Shown one piece after another: positions 1 to 8,600 of a DNA stretch of 64,000 bases. The notes below the pieces were generated by a model, which was given only the letters and a program-made list of their open reading frames with translations, was not told where the DNA came from and made no database searches. Source of the DNA: Lentibacillus halodurans (GTDB lineage Bacteria; Bacillota; Bacilli; Bacillales; Amphibacillaceae); NCBI RefSeq assembly GCF_900112045.1, contig NZ_FOJW01000002.1:69962-133961 (forward strand), in the 5' to 3' direction. A program made the position numbers and the translations under genes. Each line of letters begins with the position of its first letter. Position 1 is the stretch's first letter.

Positions 1-2
1 TT

Positions 3-56
3 GTTCCAGAATACATGGATCTTGAATCGATTGAAGATCTGCAGCCGAACGAATGA
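3..56 (+). CDS. 3' end of an unidentified protein
   Basis: An open frame enters from the window edge and gives 17 residues ending EDLQPNE before a TGA stop. It is followed within 10 bases by a strong hairpin terminator, which supports a genuine gene end. In B. subtilis the neighbour of yhaH is scoC/hpr, so a ScoC-like regulator is possible by gene order only. The visible residues are too few to identify it. Confidence 0.5.
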   Translation, partial: VPEYMDLESIEDLQPNE

Positions 57-62
57 AGAAAG

Positions 63-100
63 TAAAGAGGCTATCGTATATTTTTCCGATAGCCTCTTTA
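63..100. terminator. Bidirectional hairpin terminator
   Basis: A perfect 14-bp stem (TAAAGAGGCTATCG and its complement) encloses a 10-base loop. It lies between two convergent genes and the flanks are A/T rich on both strands, so it can serve both. Confidence 0.8.
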
Positions 101-111
101 TGATGAACATG

Positions 112-474
112 TTAGCGTGATTCCTTCACTTTATCTTCTAAATCTTTTAAGCTTGATTCAATTTGTTCCAGGTATTCATGAATGTTTTCCTGATGTGGCT
201 CCACCGTTTTTTTCCATTCTTCCACAGAGCTTATCATTTCCTGTGTCAATTCCTTAACAAGGACAGCACCCTCTCTGGACGTTTCAGTAATCTGTTTTTT
301 CAGCTGCAGACTTTCATTCTTTAATTTTTCGAACAGCCCTCTCCATTCAAGGCTTTGTATCCTGGCACGACTCCGGAAGTTTTTGCCTGATTCTGGTGTG
401 CTTAGCAATGTTGCGGCAGCACTTACTGTTCCCCCTACCAGGATCCCAAGAAGTAATGATTTTCCTTTAGCCAT
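112..474 (-). CDS. yhaH: YtxH-domain envelope protein (YhaH-like)
   Basis: A 120-residue protein. It starts with a short Lys-containing segment and one hydrophobic helix (LLLGILVGGTVSAAATLL, about residues 6-23), followed by a charged helical, probably coiled-coil tail. This is the YtxH-type architecture, seen in small general-stress proteins of the membrane surface; the molecular role is not known. The ATG at 474 was chosen over longer frames because GAAAGGAG lies 11 bases upstream. Its place beside trpP and hit matches B. subtilis yhaH. It is convergent with the upstream gene across the terminator at 63-100. Confidence 0.8.
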   Translation of the reverse strand: MAKGKSLLLGILVGGTVSAAATLLSTPESGKNFRSRARIQSLEWRGLFEKLKNESLQLKKQITETSREGAVLVKELTQEMISSVEEWKKTVEPHQENIHEYLEQIESSLKDLEDKVKESR

Positions 475-616
475 AATGACGAATGCTCCTTTCAATGACT
501 CCATATTACATTTACCTTTTTGGACTATATAAAAACATGATGTTACCATATCTGATTTTAAAAAATCCTCTGACAAGTAAATGCGCCAAAGGATTGATCA
601 TGCAAGCAGTCATATA

Positions 617-1129
617 TCACGCGGGGGTCAGTGGCCATGATTGTTTTAGGATGCTTTGGACAAGTGGATAAACAATTATCATAAATACTGTATTCAATGC
701 AGCCGCTGATAATACGACTGTCACAAACAATATCGGAAACACACCTTCCATTAATCCGATAATATAAAGAGCCACTGTTAAAAATACTGAATCGCTGATC
801 ATGGTGCCGATAGCTGTTAGACAGGAACATGAATATTGTTGTTCATCCGATTTTTAACCAATAATAGTAATCCAAAAAACAGTATTCCCGTAATCGGCTT
901 ATCAATCATGTTGTGTCCGCCTGGTGTTTGTGTGGTCAAAGCAGAAATAACACCTGCTACAATGGATAATACCAGAACATACTTCGTTTTCGGAAAAAGC
1001 ATAATTCCCAAAAACATCATGGAGAGCAGATGTCAGGTTTCATTCCGTAAATGAAAGGCGGAATTATAAAATGTAATACTGCACCAATCCCCAAAAACAA
1101 TGATAAAGGACTAAAATCCTCGTATTCAT
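617..1129 (-). pseudogene. trpP: Frameshifted tryptophan transporter TrpP
   Basis: The three frames read in series give a nearly complete TrpP-like membrane protein: MNTRILV, then LSLFLGIGAVLHFIIPPF, then MMFLGIMLFPKTKYVLVL with MIDKPITGILFF, then AIGTMISDSVFLTVAL to the stop at 617. TrpP of B. subtilis (172 residues) has the same order of segments. Each join needs one base restored, near 1106, 1028 and 819. None of the three sites is a long homopolymer, so sequencing error is less likely but not excluded. If the frameshifts are real, no functional transporter is made. The gene keeps its start codon and a TRAP-like leader. It lies between yhaH and hit as in B. subtilis, but serC is missing. 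Confidence 0.85.
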
Positions 1130-1160
1130 TTTTGCCTCTCCTCATCTCAGCTATAGCCTA
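1111..1160 (-). promoter_or_regulatory. Candidate TRAP-binding triplet array over the trpP start
   Basis: The transcript carries seven GAG/TAG triplets. Five are closely spaced (TAG N4 TAG N2 GAG N2 GAG N2 GAG, 1160 to 1136), covering the Shine-Dalgarno region. Two more (1121-1119 and 1113-1111) lie just inside the coding region. In B. subtilis the TRAP protein (MtrB) with bound tryptophan represses trpP translation through such triplets. The number and spacing are seen directly; TRAP binding is inferred. A TATAAT sits about 150 bases upstream (near 1277-1282). Confidence 0.6.
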
Positions 1161-1335
1161 GTGGATACAGGTCAATTCAATGTTGCCACAAGATGTGGCG
1201 GATTAGTCGAACTTTTTTTCCAGGCTAATCATTTCCAGCTGTGCACTTATTGCCAGCTGCGAAATATACTTTCATTATAACAGAAAAGGGTTTAAATAAA
1301 CAGTATTAATTTTCTAATATTTGAAGGATGTTGTG

Positions 1336-1761
1336 TTAAAAAGCTGCATTAATTTCATCAGCGATTTGCGTCAGGTCATCTTGTGAATAATCATCGCTAT
1401 GTACTTGCCAGTTGGATGAAAATCCGTCATGATCGCCATAGCGCGGGAGTATGTGAATATGTAAATGGAATACTGACTGATCTGCAGGTTTCTCATTATT
1501 GTTCAACAGGTTCATACCGATGGGCTGATATGCTTTCTTAAGGGCATTTGCAATTTTTGGGATACGTTCAAACAGTTTCCCGGCTACTTCAGGCGGTGTT
1601 TCATAAATATTTTTTGTATGTGTTTTGGGGATGACCAGTGTATGTCCTTTTGTCACCTGACTGATGTCGAGAAACGCGTAAACAGCTTCGTCCTCATAAA
1701 CTTTCGCCGATGGTATTTCCCCATCAATGATCTTGCAAAAAATACAATCCTCATGAGCCAT
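1336..1761 (-). CDS. hit: HIT-family nucleotide hydrolase
   Basis: A 141-residue HIT protein. The histidine triad HLHIH is at residues 99-103, the active site for hydrolysis of nucleoside phosphoramidates and related substrates in this family. The N-terminal CIFC pair (6, 9) is the zinc-site half common in bacterial HIT proteins. A TTG two codons upstream is in frame, but AGGAG lies 9 bases before the ATG at 1761 and only 3 before the TTG, so ATG is preferred. The position between trpP and ecsA, and divergent from ecsAB, matches B. subtilis hit. Confidence 0.9.
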   Translation of the reverse strand: MAHEDCIFCKIIDGEIPSAKVYEDEAVYAFLDISQVTKGHTLVIPKTHTKNIYETPPEVAGKLFERIPKIANALKKAYQPIGMNLLNNNEKPADQSVFHLHIHILPRYGDHDGFSSNWQVHSDDYSQDDLTQIADEINAAF

Positions 1762-2443
1762 TTCCAATCACTCCTATACATGTTTTTAATCATTGTATAT
1801 AGAAACAGAGGTGAAAGTAAAGCTAAACGTATAGAAAAGTCGAGGTGCACCCTTGGCCTTGAATGCTAAAAAAATAAACAGGTCAGGCTCACGTTTTAAG
1901 TGAACCTGCCTGCTTTAAGAAGCAAGAGAATGACAAAGCATCTAACGTTGGGGACTTTGTAATATTCGTTAAATCGCATACTGCTATTAACGCGATTACA
2001 AAAACCGATTTGTCAGAATCCCAAATAATTGGGAGGTTCAGGCAAAAAGGTTTAAAGCATTAGATGGTACATTTAAAGACCTATGCTTTGCATCACAAGA
2101 CGCTCGGCTGCTGATCTTTGCCTGTTAATCACCTAATTATCGATCACAGACACCTCATTTGTGTGTAATGCGAAATTATATGATTTTGTTCATCCTCTTT
2201 ACTTCATTCCCTAGTCTGTACGGTGGATAATATTTTATACACATTTATCCCGCAGTAATGGTCAGCAACTCGCCCAAAAACGGCAGTCAACTACCTCTGA
2301 ATGCCCGATTCTGTTCAATTAACATGTCAGTGGAAAAAACCTCCACTGAATGAAATTTTACTTGATTGTCGAAGAGTTTGCTTTGGCATGACACGTTAAA
2401 CGTGGTAAAATTTTAACTAAGTGAAAATTCAGGAGGAACGCTT
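1762..2443. other. 682-bp intergenic region between hit and ecsA
   Basis: I find no supported gene. It holds an imperfect hairpin at about 1879-1912 (CAGGTCAGGCTCAC against GTGAACCTGCCTG), a short AAAGCAT/ATGCTTT inverted repeat near 2056-2092, and one copy of the dispersed palindromic repeat (2305-2362). The ecsA promoter should lie near the right end. Short frames here do not resemble any family I recognise. Confidence 0.5.
2305..2362 (+). repeat. Dispersed palindromic repeat, copy 1
   Basis: Starts with CCGATTCTGTTCAATTAAC and ends with TGAAATTTTACT, around a GTCAGTGGA/TCCACTGAA-type stem. It is the most diverged of the seven copies in the window (others at 6481, 10631, 10765, 29383, 42738, 52369). 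Confidence 0.7.
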
Positions 2444-3187
2444 GTGGAACCTTTGTTACATATAAATGACCTCTATGGTGGTTATACGCATAAAAACGTG
2501 CTGCATGGTATTTCGTTTGATGTTTATCCCGGAGAAATTGTCGGGCTGATTGGACTGAATGGTGCAGGGAAAAGTACAACAATTAAGCATATTATCGGAT
2601 TGATGCAAGCTAAAAAAGGAACGGTCGCGGTTAATGGAAAAACATTTCAGGAAAACCAGGACACGTACCGGAGTGAAATGGCCTATATTCCGGAGATGCC
2701 GATACTGTATGATGAACTGACATTGTACGAGCATCTTCGGCTGACGGCAATGGCCTACAATATTTCAGAAGACCTTTTTGAAAAAAGACTGCCGCCACTG
2801 TTGAAAGAATTTCGGATGGAGAAACGGCTCAAATGGTTTCCAACTCATTTTTCAAAAGGAATGCGCCAAAAGGTCATGATTATGTGTGCGTTTTTAATCG
2901 AACCGCCGCTTTATATTGTGGACGAGCCGTTTGTCGGACTTGACCCGCTCGGTATTAAGTCATATTTACAACTAATGGATGACATGAAAAAAGATGGATC
3001 CGGCGTGTTAATGTCGACACATATTTTGGCGACAGCTGAACGCAATTGTGATCGGTTTGTCATATTGCATGAAGGCCGGATCAGAGCAGTCGGTACGCTC
3101 GAGAAACTGCGGCAGGACTTTCATATGCCTGAAGCAACACTTGATGATTTATATGTGGAATTGACAAAGGAAGATAGCCATGTTTGA
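2444..3187 (+). CDS. ecsA: ABC transporter ATPase EcsA
   Basis: A 247-residue ABC ATPase with Walker A GLNGAGKST (about 37-45), signature FSKGMRQKV and Walker B LYIVDEP. EcsA pairs with the membrane protein EcsB; in B. subtilis the Ecs transporter affects exoprotein secretion, competence and intramembrane proteolysis by RasP, with an undefined substrate. The GTG start at 2444 has AGGAGG seven bases upstream. The stop overlaps the ecsB start by 8 bases, so the two are translationally coupled. Gene order hit / ecsA-ecsB is as in B. subtilis. Confidence 0.93.
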   Translation: MEPLLHINDLYGGYTHKNVLHGISFDVYPGEIVGLIGLNGAGKSTTIKHIIGLMQAKKGTVAVNGKTFQENQDTYRSEMAYIPEMPILYDELTLYEHLRLTAMAYNISEDLFEKRLPPLLKEFRMEKRLKWFPTHFSKGMRQKVMIMCAFLIEPPLYIVDEPFVGLDPLGIKSYLQLMDDMKKDGSGVLMSTHILATAERNCDRFVILHEGRIRAVGTLEKLRQDFHMPEATLDDLYVELTKEDSHV

Positions 3188-4394
3188 TTCGCATGATTTT
3201 TTCAAACAACGCTTTGCGGCGCATATGAAAGAGATAAGCCGTTATTTGCGTTATATTTTTAATGGACACATTGCTTTTGCCATGCTGTTTTTTGTTTCTG
3301 CAGCTGCTTATTATTACCAGCAGTGGCTTGCTGGTCTTCCCGAAAATTTTCCGACGGCATTGATCGTTGGGGGGACATTCGGGCTTTTGGTCAGTTACAG
3401 TCCTGTTCGCACGCTGCTGAAAGAGCCCGACCTGGTTTTCCTGATTGCCGCCGAGAATAAAATGGGTCCTTATTTCCGGGATACGCTGCTTTACAGTTTT
3501 GTTGTCCAGCTTTATATTATATTACTAGCCGGTGCTGCATTCGGTCCGTTATATTTTGCTTCTTATCCTGACCGCGCAGGAAATGCCTATTTATTGACTC
3601 TTTTTGTTGTGCTTATTTTCAAAGCTGGAAATATGATTGCCAACTGGTGGATGCTGAAAATTAGAGAACCCGGAATGCGTCAGGCTGATCATGCTGTACG
3701 TATTTTACTGAATGTTGCTGTTTTTTACTTTATCATTCGGGGTGAAATGATGTGGGCCGGTATCACAACGGTTTTGTTTGCATTCGTATTTTTATACGAC
3801 TTAAGTGTCTCTCGAAAGCAGCCCGGTATTGTCTGGGATTTACTGGTGGAGAAAGACCGCAGCCGGATGCAGATGTTCTACCGGATGGCTAATATGTTCA
3901 CAGATGTTCCACACTTAAAAAATCAGGTGAAAAGCAGACACTGGCTAGTATCACTGGTCAGCAGGGTGCCATTTGCCAATCAGCATACCTTTGATTATTT
4001 GTACCGGATTTCATTTGTGCGCGGCGGAGACTATTTGGGTATGTATGTCAGACTGATTGTTATAGGCGGTTTGTTTATTTACTTCGTACCGAACATTTGG
4101 ATGAAATTACTGTTTGCATTACTGTTTTTATACATGAGCACGTTTCAGATGATGACGTTATACCATCATCACCGGACGGTTATGTGGCTTGATTTATATC
4201 CGATTGATTTGGGCGTACGCCAGCGGTCACTGTTAAAATTGCTGTTTCAGCTGACACTGATACAAACTGTTGTATTTGCACTATTGTTTTTGAGCATGCA
4301 GGAATGGATTGGTATGGGCGTCGTGCTTGTCGGTGGTACGGTGTTTAACTATCTATTTATTCAGGGATATGTGAAAAAGAGAGTGCAGGTATAG
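3180..4394 (+). CDS. ecsB: ABC transporter membrane protein EcsB
   Basis: A 404-residue polytopic membrane protein with clusters of hydrophobic helices near residues 30-75, 105-165, 175-210, 290-330 and 350-400 and a polar stretch around 210-280, typical of EcsB. It is the permease partner of EcsA, which it overlaps by 8 bases. The ecsC gene that follows in B. subtilis is absent; a terminator follows after about 60 bases, so the operon is two genes. Confidence 0.92.
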   Translation: MFDSHDFFKQRFAAHMKEISRYLRYIFNGHIAFAMLFFVSAAAYYYQQWLAGLPENFPTALIVGGTFGLLVSYSPVRTLLKEPDLVFLIAAENKMGPYFRDTLLYSFVVQLYIILLAGAAFGPLYFASYPDRAGNAYLLTLFVVLIFKAGNMIANWWMLKIREPGMRQADHAVRILLNVAVFYFIIRGEMMWAGITTVLFAFVFLYDLSVSRKQPGIVWDLLVEKDRSRMQMFYRMANMFTDVPHLKNQVKSRHWLVSLVSRVPFANQHTFDYLYRISFVRGGDYLGMYVRLIVIGGLFIYFVPNIWMKLLFALLFLYMSTFQMMTLYHHHRTVMWLDLYPIDLGVRQRSLLKLLFQLTLIQTVVFALLFLSMQEWIGMGVVLVGGTVFNYLFIQGYVKKRVQV

Positions 4395-4455
4395 AAGGAA
4401 AAATCAATGTACTTCCTGTTTTGAAGCGTTCAGTCGTTTTACATTTTTATCTGTC

Positions 4456-4491
4456 AAAAGAGACTGGTACTAATAAGAACCAGCCTCTTTT
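4456..4491. terminator. Bidirectional terminator between ecsB and yhaA
   Basis: AAAAGAG-A-CTGGT pairs with ACCAG-C-CTCTTTT, a 12-pair stem with one A/C mismatch and a 10-base loop. The right part lies inside the last codons of the convergent amidohydrolase gene. T-rich tracts follow on the plus strand. Confidence 0.75.
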
Positions 4492-5669
4492 AACTTTTTA
4501 TTACTGTCTTGATATTCAAAATATGCTGAGATAAGCGTTTTGGCCGCTACCGGCAATGCGCGTTCATCGATATCAAATTTTGGATGATGGTGCGGATATT
4601 CATTTCCCGCTTTTTGCGCCCCTGTAAAAAAATACGCGCCGGGCTTTTCGAGCGTATAATAGGCAAAATCCTCGCCGCCCATGACCGGTTTTACTTCTTC
4701 GGTTGTGTGAATTTCATCAACATATTTTGCAGCCCGAAGTACCAGCCCGGCTTCTTCAGCGTGATTGACAAGCGGCGGATATCCCTTTTCATAATTGAAT
4801 GAATAAGTTGCATCATTCGCGACACATACGCCTTGAATGATCTTTTCCATTTCTTCAATGACTTTTTCCTGAATGTCTGTGTTTAAAAATCGGACGGTGC
4901 CAACCAATCTGGCAGTATCTGCAATGACATTGAATGTAGTCCCTGCATCAAACACACCTATCGTTACAACTGCCGTTTCAAGCGGATCAATACGCCTGCT
5001 GACGATTTGCTGGAGCTGTGATACCACTTGGGAACCAAGTACAATAGCATCTTTGGTTTCATGTGGGTATGCACCATGACCGCCGAGCCCTTGAATATTG
5101 ATTTCAAACCGGTCCGTTCCAGCCATGAATACGTTTTTCGATGTTTGCATCACACCAAATGGGGTAGTAGCCCACAGATGTGTCCCAAAAACGGCATCGA
5201 CATGATCAAGCGCACCGGATTCTACAATCGGTTTTGCCCCGCCTGGTGCATACTCTTCTGCGTGCTGATGCAGAAATACTATCGTTCCCGGCAAGTCGGC
5301 TTGAAAAGATTTCATCGTTTTGGCGAGTGTCAGGAGTGCTGCAGTATGTCCGTCATGTCCGCATGCGTGCATTACACCGTCCACTTTTGATTTATAGGGA
5401 ACATTTTTTTCATCCTGGATCGGCAATGCATCAAAATCGGCTCTCAGTGCAACGGTTTTGCCTGGTTTGCCGCCTTTTAAAGTGGCAATCACGCCATTGC
5501 CACCGACATTTTTCTGGTAAGGGATTCCTAGTTCTTCGTAAAAATCAGCGATATATTGAGCTGTTTTCGTTTCCTGAAAGGACAATTCGGGATACTGATG
5601 CAGATAACGGCGAATGTCAACCATTTCGGGGTATAGCTCATCCAGTCTTTTATGTATATCCTGTAACAA
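4470..5669 (-). CDS. yhaA: M20-family amidohydrolase (YhaA-like)
   Basis: A 399-residue M20D-type metal-dependent amidohydrolase. Family motifs are visible: HQYPELSFQE near the start, ALRADFDALP, HACGHDGHTAAL, HQHAEEYAPGGA and GGEDFAYY, which carry the metal-binding and catalytic residues. Relatives deacylate N-acyl amino acids or cleave indole-acetyl or hippuryl amides; the substrate here is unknown. A TTG at 5699 is in frame, but a TGTTATAAT extended -10 lies at about 5700-5709 and AGAGGAGAGG precedes the TTG at 5669, so transcription probably starts inside the longer frame. B. subtilis yhaA occupies the same place. Confidence 0.88.
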   Translation of the reverse strand: MLQDIHKRLDELYPEMVDIRRYLHQYPELSFQETKTAQYIADFYEELGIPYQKNVGGNGVIATLKGGKPGKTVALRADFDALPIQDEKNVPYKSKVDGVMHACGHDGHTAALLTLAKTMKSFQADLPGTIVFLHQHAEEYAPGGAKPIVESGALDHVDAVFGTHLWATTPFGVMQTSKNVFMAGTDRFEINIQGLGGHGAYPHETKDAIVLGSQVVSQLQQIVSRRIDPLETAVVTIGVFDAGTTFNVIADTARLVGTVRFLNTDIQEKVIEEMEKIIQGVCVANDATYSFNYEKGYPPLVNHAEEAGLVLRAAKYVDEIHTTEEVKPVMGGEDFAYYTLEKPGAYFFTGAQKAGNEYPHHHPKFDIDERALPVAAKTLISAYFEYQDSNKKLKEAGSY

Positions 5670-5973
5670 TGAAAAGCCTCTCCTCTTTGTAATTTCCAAC
5701 TATTATAACACTTTTTAAGGAAGAAGTGTTGATTGGAGGGTATATTTCTGAAAACACCTGTATAGGAAGGAGAAGTGTCCTATTCGGTGGAAAATATCTT
5801 CTGGGACGAGACAATCCCCAAAAGAGCAGGAACTTCGGCCGGAGAGCAGGGACTCCAGCCGGAGAAAAGAACTTTAATCTAGGAAACAGTTATTACAGCC
5901 TGACATACACAAAATTGCGAAAAACTGCACAAACTGCTCCAAAAATCCAACTTTTGAAATAGTCTTTTATCGT
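5670..5973. other. Intergenic region with A/G-rich low-complexity sequence
   Basis: It holds the yhaA promoter at its left end and an imperfect direct repeat (GGCCGGAGAGCAGGGACT followed by AGCCGGAGAAAAGAACT, near 5837-5872). No supported gene; a plus-strand frame at 5726-5962 has no homology I can recognise. Confidence 0.4.
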
Positions 5974-6408
5974 TTAATTAACTCTTGGATCAGTTAATAA
6001 CCGTTCAATCTCTTCTTTATGCCCTGTTTCATCTGCAATCATATCTTCCAATTTTACGACTAGTTCAGTGTAGCCTAATTGTTCTGCCTGTTGTTTGCGT
6101 TGTTCATAACGTTTAATCGTATCGGCCTCAGAATCGAGAGCAGCTTCCAGTAAATCTTTGACTTCTGTTGGCTGCGGAATGTCAGCGGATTTCGTTGTCG
6201 GCGTTCCGCCTAATGACTTGATTTTTTCGGATAAGTACAATGCATGCCCCATTTCGTCATTGATTTCGCCTTCGAAAAAAGGCTTCAATGCAGAACGGTA
6301 CAAGCCGGAAACGACCGATGCACTGTACGTATACTGAATCGCTGCAGCATATTCATGGGCCAAATCTTCATTCAATCCATCAATCAAATTCTGCAGATTT
6401 TGATCCAT
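5974..6408 (-). CDS. Ferritin-like di-iron protein
   Basis: A 144-residue four-helix ferritin-like protein. Two half-sites of a di-iron centre are visible: E19 with E52-x-x-H55 (DEMGH), and E94 with E127-x-x-H130 (DETGH). This fits the bacterioferritin-like small family that stores or oxidises iron; whether it forms a cage cannot be told. A TTG four codons upstream overlaps the likely ribosome site, and AAAGG 12 bases before the ATG at 6408 supports the shorter form. It is a single-gene unit, not part of the B. subtilis order, so it is a local insertion in this lineage. Confidence 0.8.
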   Translation of the reverse strand: MDQNLQNLIDGLNEDLAHEYAAAIQYTYSASVVSGLYRSALKPFFEGEINDEMGHALYLSEKIKSLGGTPTTKSADIPQPTEVKDLLEAALDSEADTIKRYEQRKQQAEQLGYTELVVKLEDMIADETGHKEEIERLLTDPRVN

Positions 6409-6480
6409 TATATATCCCAACCTTTCGCTTATAATTAGAGCACATAATTATCATTCCCCTCTTTATATTTTTGAAACATA

Positions 6481-6589
6481 AAGTGACACTACATTCAGCG
6501 GGGTGTTTCGACGGACGTGATGCTGGCGTTGCGACAGGACGTTGCGATCTTAGCCGCCCCCCGCTAAATGTTAGTAGAACAGAATCGGA
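6481..6589 (-). repeat. Dispersed palindromic repeat, copy 2 (long form, inverted)
   Basis: Left end AAGTGACACTACATTCAGCG and right end CCGCTAAATGTTAGTAGAAC plus AGAATCGGA are the reverse complement of the consensus ends. The loop is enlarged by a module containing GGCGTTGCGACAGGACGTTG and CTTAGCC, also found in the 29383 copy. Confidence 0.8.
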
Positions 6590-6711
6590 CCTTTACAGGC
6601 AGTTGTTCCCACCATAGTTTTTACGTTTGTTCTGCAACCATGAAATGGAGAACTTACAGCCCTGTTATGACGGGGGAAAATAAGATATGATGGACACAGG
6701 AGGCTTAGAAC

Positions 6712-7359
6712 GTGTTGAATAGACGGAAATATATCATGTTATTATTACTATCGTTGCAGCTTTTAATCATCGGTATTTGGGTCATGCGGATTATCAGCGG
6801 ACAAGTTGTTTACATTGATCAGATGACCCGGGGACTTGTGCAACAATTGGCAGACACTAATGTTTATACATTCTTTCGCTGGTTAACCGAATTAGGTTCC
6901 AGCACGTTTTTGACACCATTCACAATTATCACGTCCCTTTTATTGTGGTGGGCTTTCCGGGATTGGCTGCCGGCATTGGTATTTGGCCTGGGAACTTTGA
7001 GCGGTCACGGCGTGAATATACTTATGAAGCAACTTGTTGAACGTGAAAGGCCAAGTATTTTGGTTGCTGCCAATGCTGAAGGGTACAGCTTTCCATCCGG
7101 TCACGCGATGATTCCAATGGTTTGTTATGGACTGCTCGCGTATTTTCTTGCCAAAAAATTAACATCGTCTAAAGCTGCTATAACCGTTCAATTCAGTCTT
7201 GCCTTGCTTATTTTTTTGATCGGAATCAGCCGATATGTGATTAATGTTCACTATTTAACGGATGTCTTCGCAGGATTTGTTTTCGGGTTTATCTTTTTAG
7301 CAGGTTTGATTTATTTGTATGAATGGCTGCAGGAGGTAAGGGGAAGATCTCGGTCTTGA
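6712..7359 (+). CDS. PAP2-family membrane phosphatase
   Basis: A 215-residue PAP2 protein with about six membrane segments. The three phosphatase signatures are complete: K106 to RP (113-114), PSGH (128-131) and SR (173-174) to H180 and D184. The family removes phosphate from phosphatidic acid, phosphatidylglycerophosphate or undecaprenyl pyrophosphate outside the membrane. The GTG start at 6712 has AGGAGG eight bases upstream. It is followed after about 110 bases by liaF; a role in cell-wall lipid recycling would fit that neighbour but is inference. Confidence 0.88.
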   Translation: MLNRRKYIMLLLLSLQLLIIGIWVMRIISGQVVYIDQMTRGLVQQLADTNVYTFFRWLTELGSSTFLTPFTIITSLLLWWAFRDWLPALVFGLGTLSGHGVNILMKQLVERERPSILVAANAEGYSFPSGHAMIPMVCYGLLAYFLAKKLTSSKAAITVQFSLALLIFLIGISRYVINVHYLTDVFAGFVFGFIFLAGLIYLYEWLQEVRGRSRS

Positions 7360-7470
7360 GACTGATACAAAAACAGGCTGTGGACAATTATTTACACTCA
7401 GGCCATCATGTATAATGGGTACAAGAGCTTTATTCAAATGAGTTAGGTGGATGATGGGAGGGGGAACCGA

Positions 7471-8208
7471 TTGATACGTTATATTTTAGCAATTATGCTT
7501 ATCTCGTTTGGTGTTGCACTTGCCTTAGAGAATATCGGTGTCATAGACATTAGTGTTCATCATGCGTGGTTGTATATTTATCCGATTATATTTATGATAT
7601 TTGGCTTCAAATGGATAGCTGATCGAGTAAGACATCGTGGCGGCAGCTGGATTTTTGGATCTTTTTTCTTTATTTTCGGGATATTGCTTCTGATGGACCG
7701 GTTTGATTTCATCACATTCCAGTTTGGCGATGTGTTGAAATTATGGCCACTCTTGATTGTTTATATCGGCTTTACGTTTATTGGCAGCAGTAAACGAATG
7801 TTTGTTCATCGGAAGGTAAGGACCAACATGAATCATACTGATGATACAAGATTTTTTTCGGTAGGCGACCAAGAATATAACCGGCCGAACTGGAAGGTCG
7901 AACCCATGCATTTACGCAGAATGGCTGGTGATTTTTACCTGGATTTCTCCAAAGCATTTATCCCGGAAAAGGAAATACCGACTACAATTAATTCATTGGC
8001 AGTTGATGTTCATATACTTATGCCGGAAAATATTGCATTCAGAGTGGAAGCTACTGTGATGGCCGGTGAAATTACTGCTGCCGCTCAAAAAAAGGATGGG
8101 ATTAACCGAACGATTACGTATGAAACGCCGGATTATGAAAAGGCCATACAGAAACTGAATTTGTTTATAAAATTGCAGGCTGGCTCTATTAGAGTTGTCA
8201 ACATTTGA
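7471..8208 (+). CDS. liaF: LiaF-like envelope-stress regulator
   Basis: A 245-residue protein with four N-terminal membrane segments (to about residue 110) and a C-terminal LiaF/YvqF domain containing DGINRTITYETPDYEKA. In B. subtilis LiaF inhibits the kinase LiaS and so keeps the LiaR response to cell-wall antibiotics off. The TTG start at 7471 has GGGAGGGGG six bases upstream; an ATG at 7447 lacks such a site. The next genes are a truncated liaS and liaR, so this copy may have lost its partners or may serve another system. Confidence 0.85.
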   Translation: MIRYILAIMLISFGVALALENIGVIDISVHHAWLYIYPIIFMIFGFKWIADRVRHRGGSWIFGSFFFIFGILLLMDRFDFITFQFGDVLKLWPLLIVYIGFTFIGSSKRMFVHRKVRTNMNHTDDTRFFSVGDQEYNRPNWKVEPMHLRRMAGDFYLDFSKAFIPEKEIPTTINSLAVDVHILMPENIAFRVEATVMAGEITAAAQKKDGINRTITYETPDYEKAIQKLNLFIKLQAGSIRVVNI

Positions 8209-8222
8209 AAGGGGACGGATCA

Positions 8223-8600
8223 ATGCTGAAAAAACTGAGTGGTATTCGTTATATGTATATTCGTTCTCATTTATATGCGGTTTTTTTGACAGTGATATTA
8301 TTGCTATCTATCTTGTTAAGCATTTATGTCATTTTTGCTCCCGATTGGCTGTCGGTGGGAGGCATTTTTACGTTTATCCTGCTCTATATGCTATTTGCAA
8401 TTGTGATTTCTTGTTATGCCGGTTTTAAGTCAGGCGGCAAAATGAAGGAGCGGCTGGATTATCTGTCTGTATTGATTACACAGTTTGCGAACGGACATTA
8501 TGATTCCCGCATGCATTTTCAGGAAAGTGATGAACTTTCAAGAATCAGTGATGAGATGAATGAACTGGGGGAGAAGCTGCAGAACCAGGTGAAAATGTGA
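8223..8600 (+). pseudogene. liaS: Truncated sensor kinase LiaS, N-terminal part only
   Basis: 125 residues are left: two membrane helices (about 15-40 and 46-70) and a HAMP linker (YLSVLITQFANGHYDSRMHF to LGEKLQNQV). The frame then ends at TGA. The dimerisation/phosphorylation domain and the ATPase domain, more than 200 residues in LiaS, are missing. The ATG at 8223 has AAAGGGGACGG upstream and lies 15 bases after liaF. A membrane stub could still be made but cannot signal. It runs directly into a liaR fragment, so a deletion has joined the two genes. Confidence 0.9.

Noticed and set aside
1879-1916. Imperfect hairpin as a riboswitch or small RNA before ecsA
   Set aside because: The stem has mismatches, there is no promoter or conserved riboswitch core, and it is far from ecsA.
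5726-5962. 78-codon plus-strand frame
   Set aside because: It runs through a purine-rich low-complexity region and the yhaA promoter, has no ribosome site and no recognisable family.
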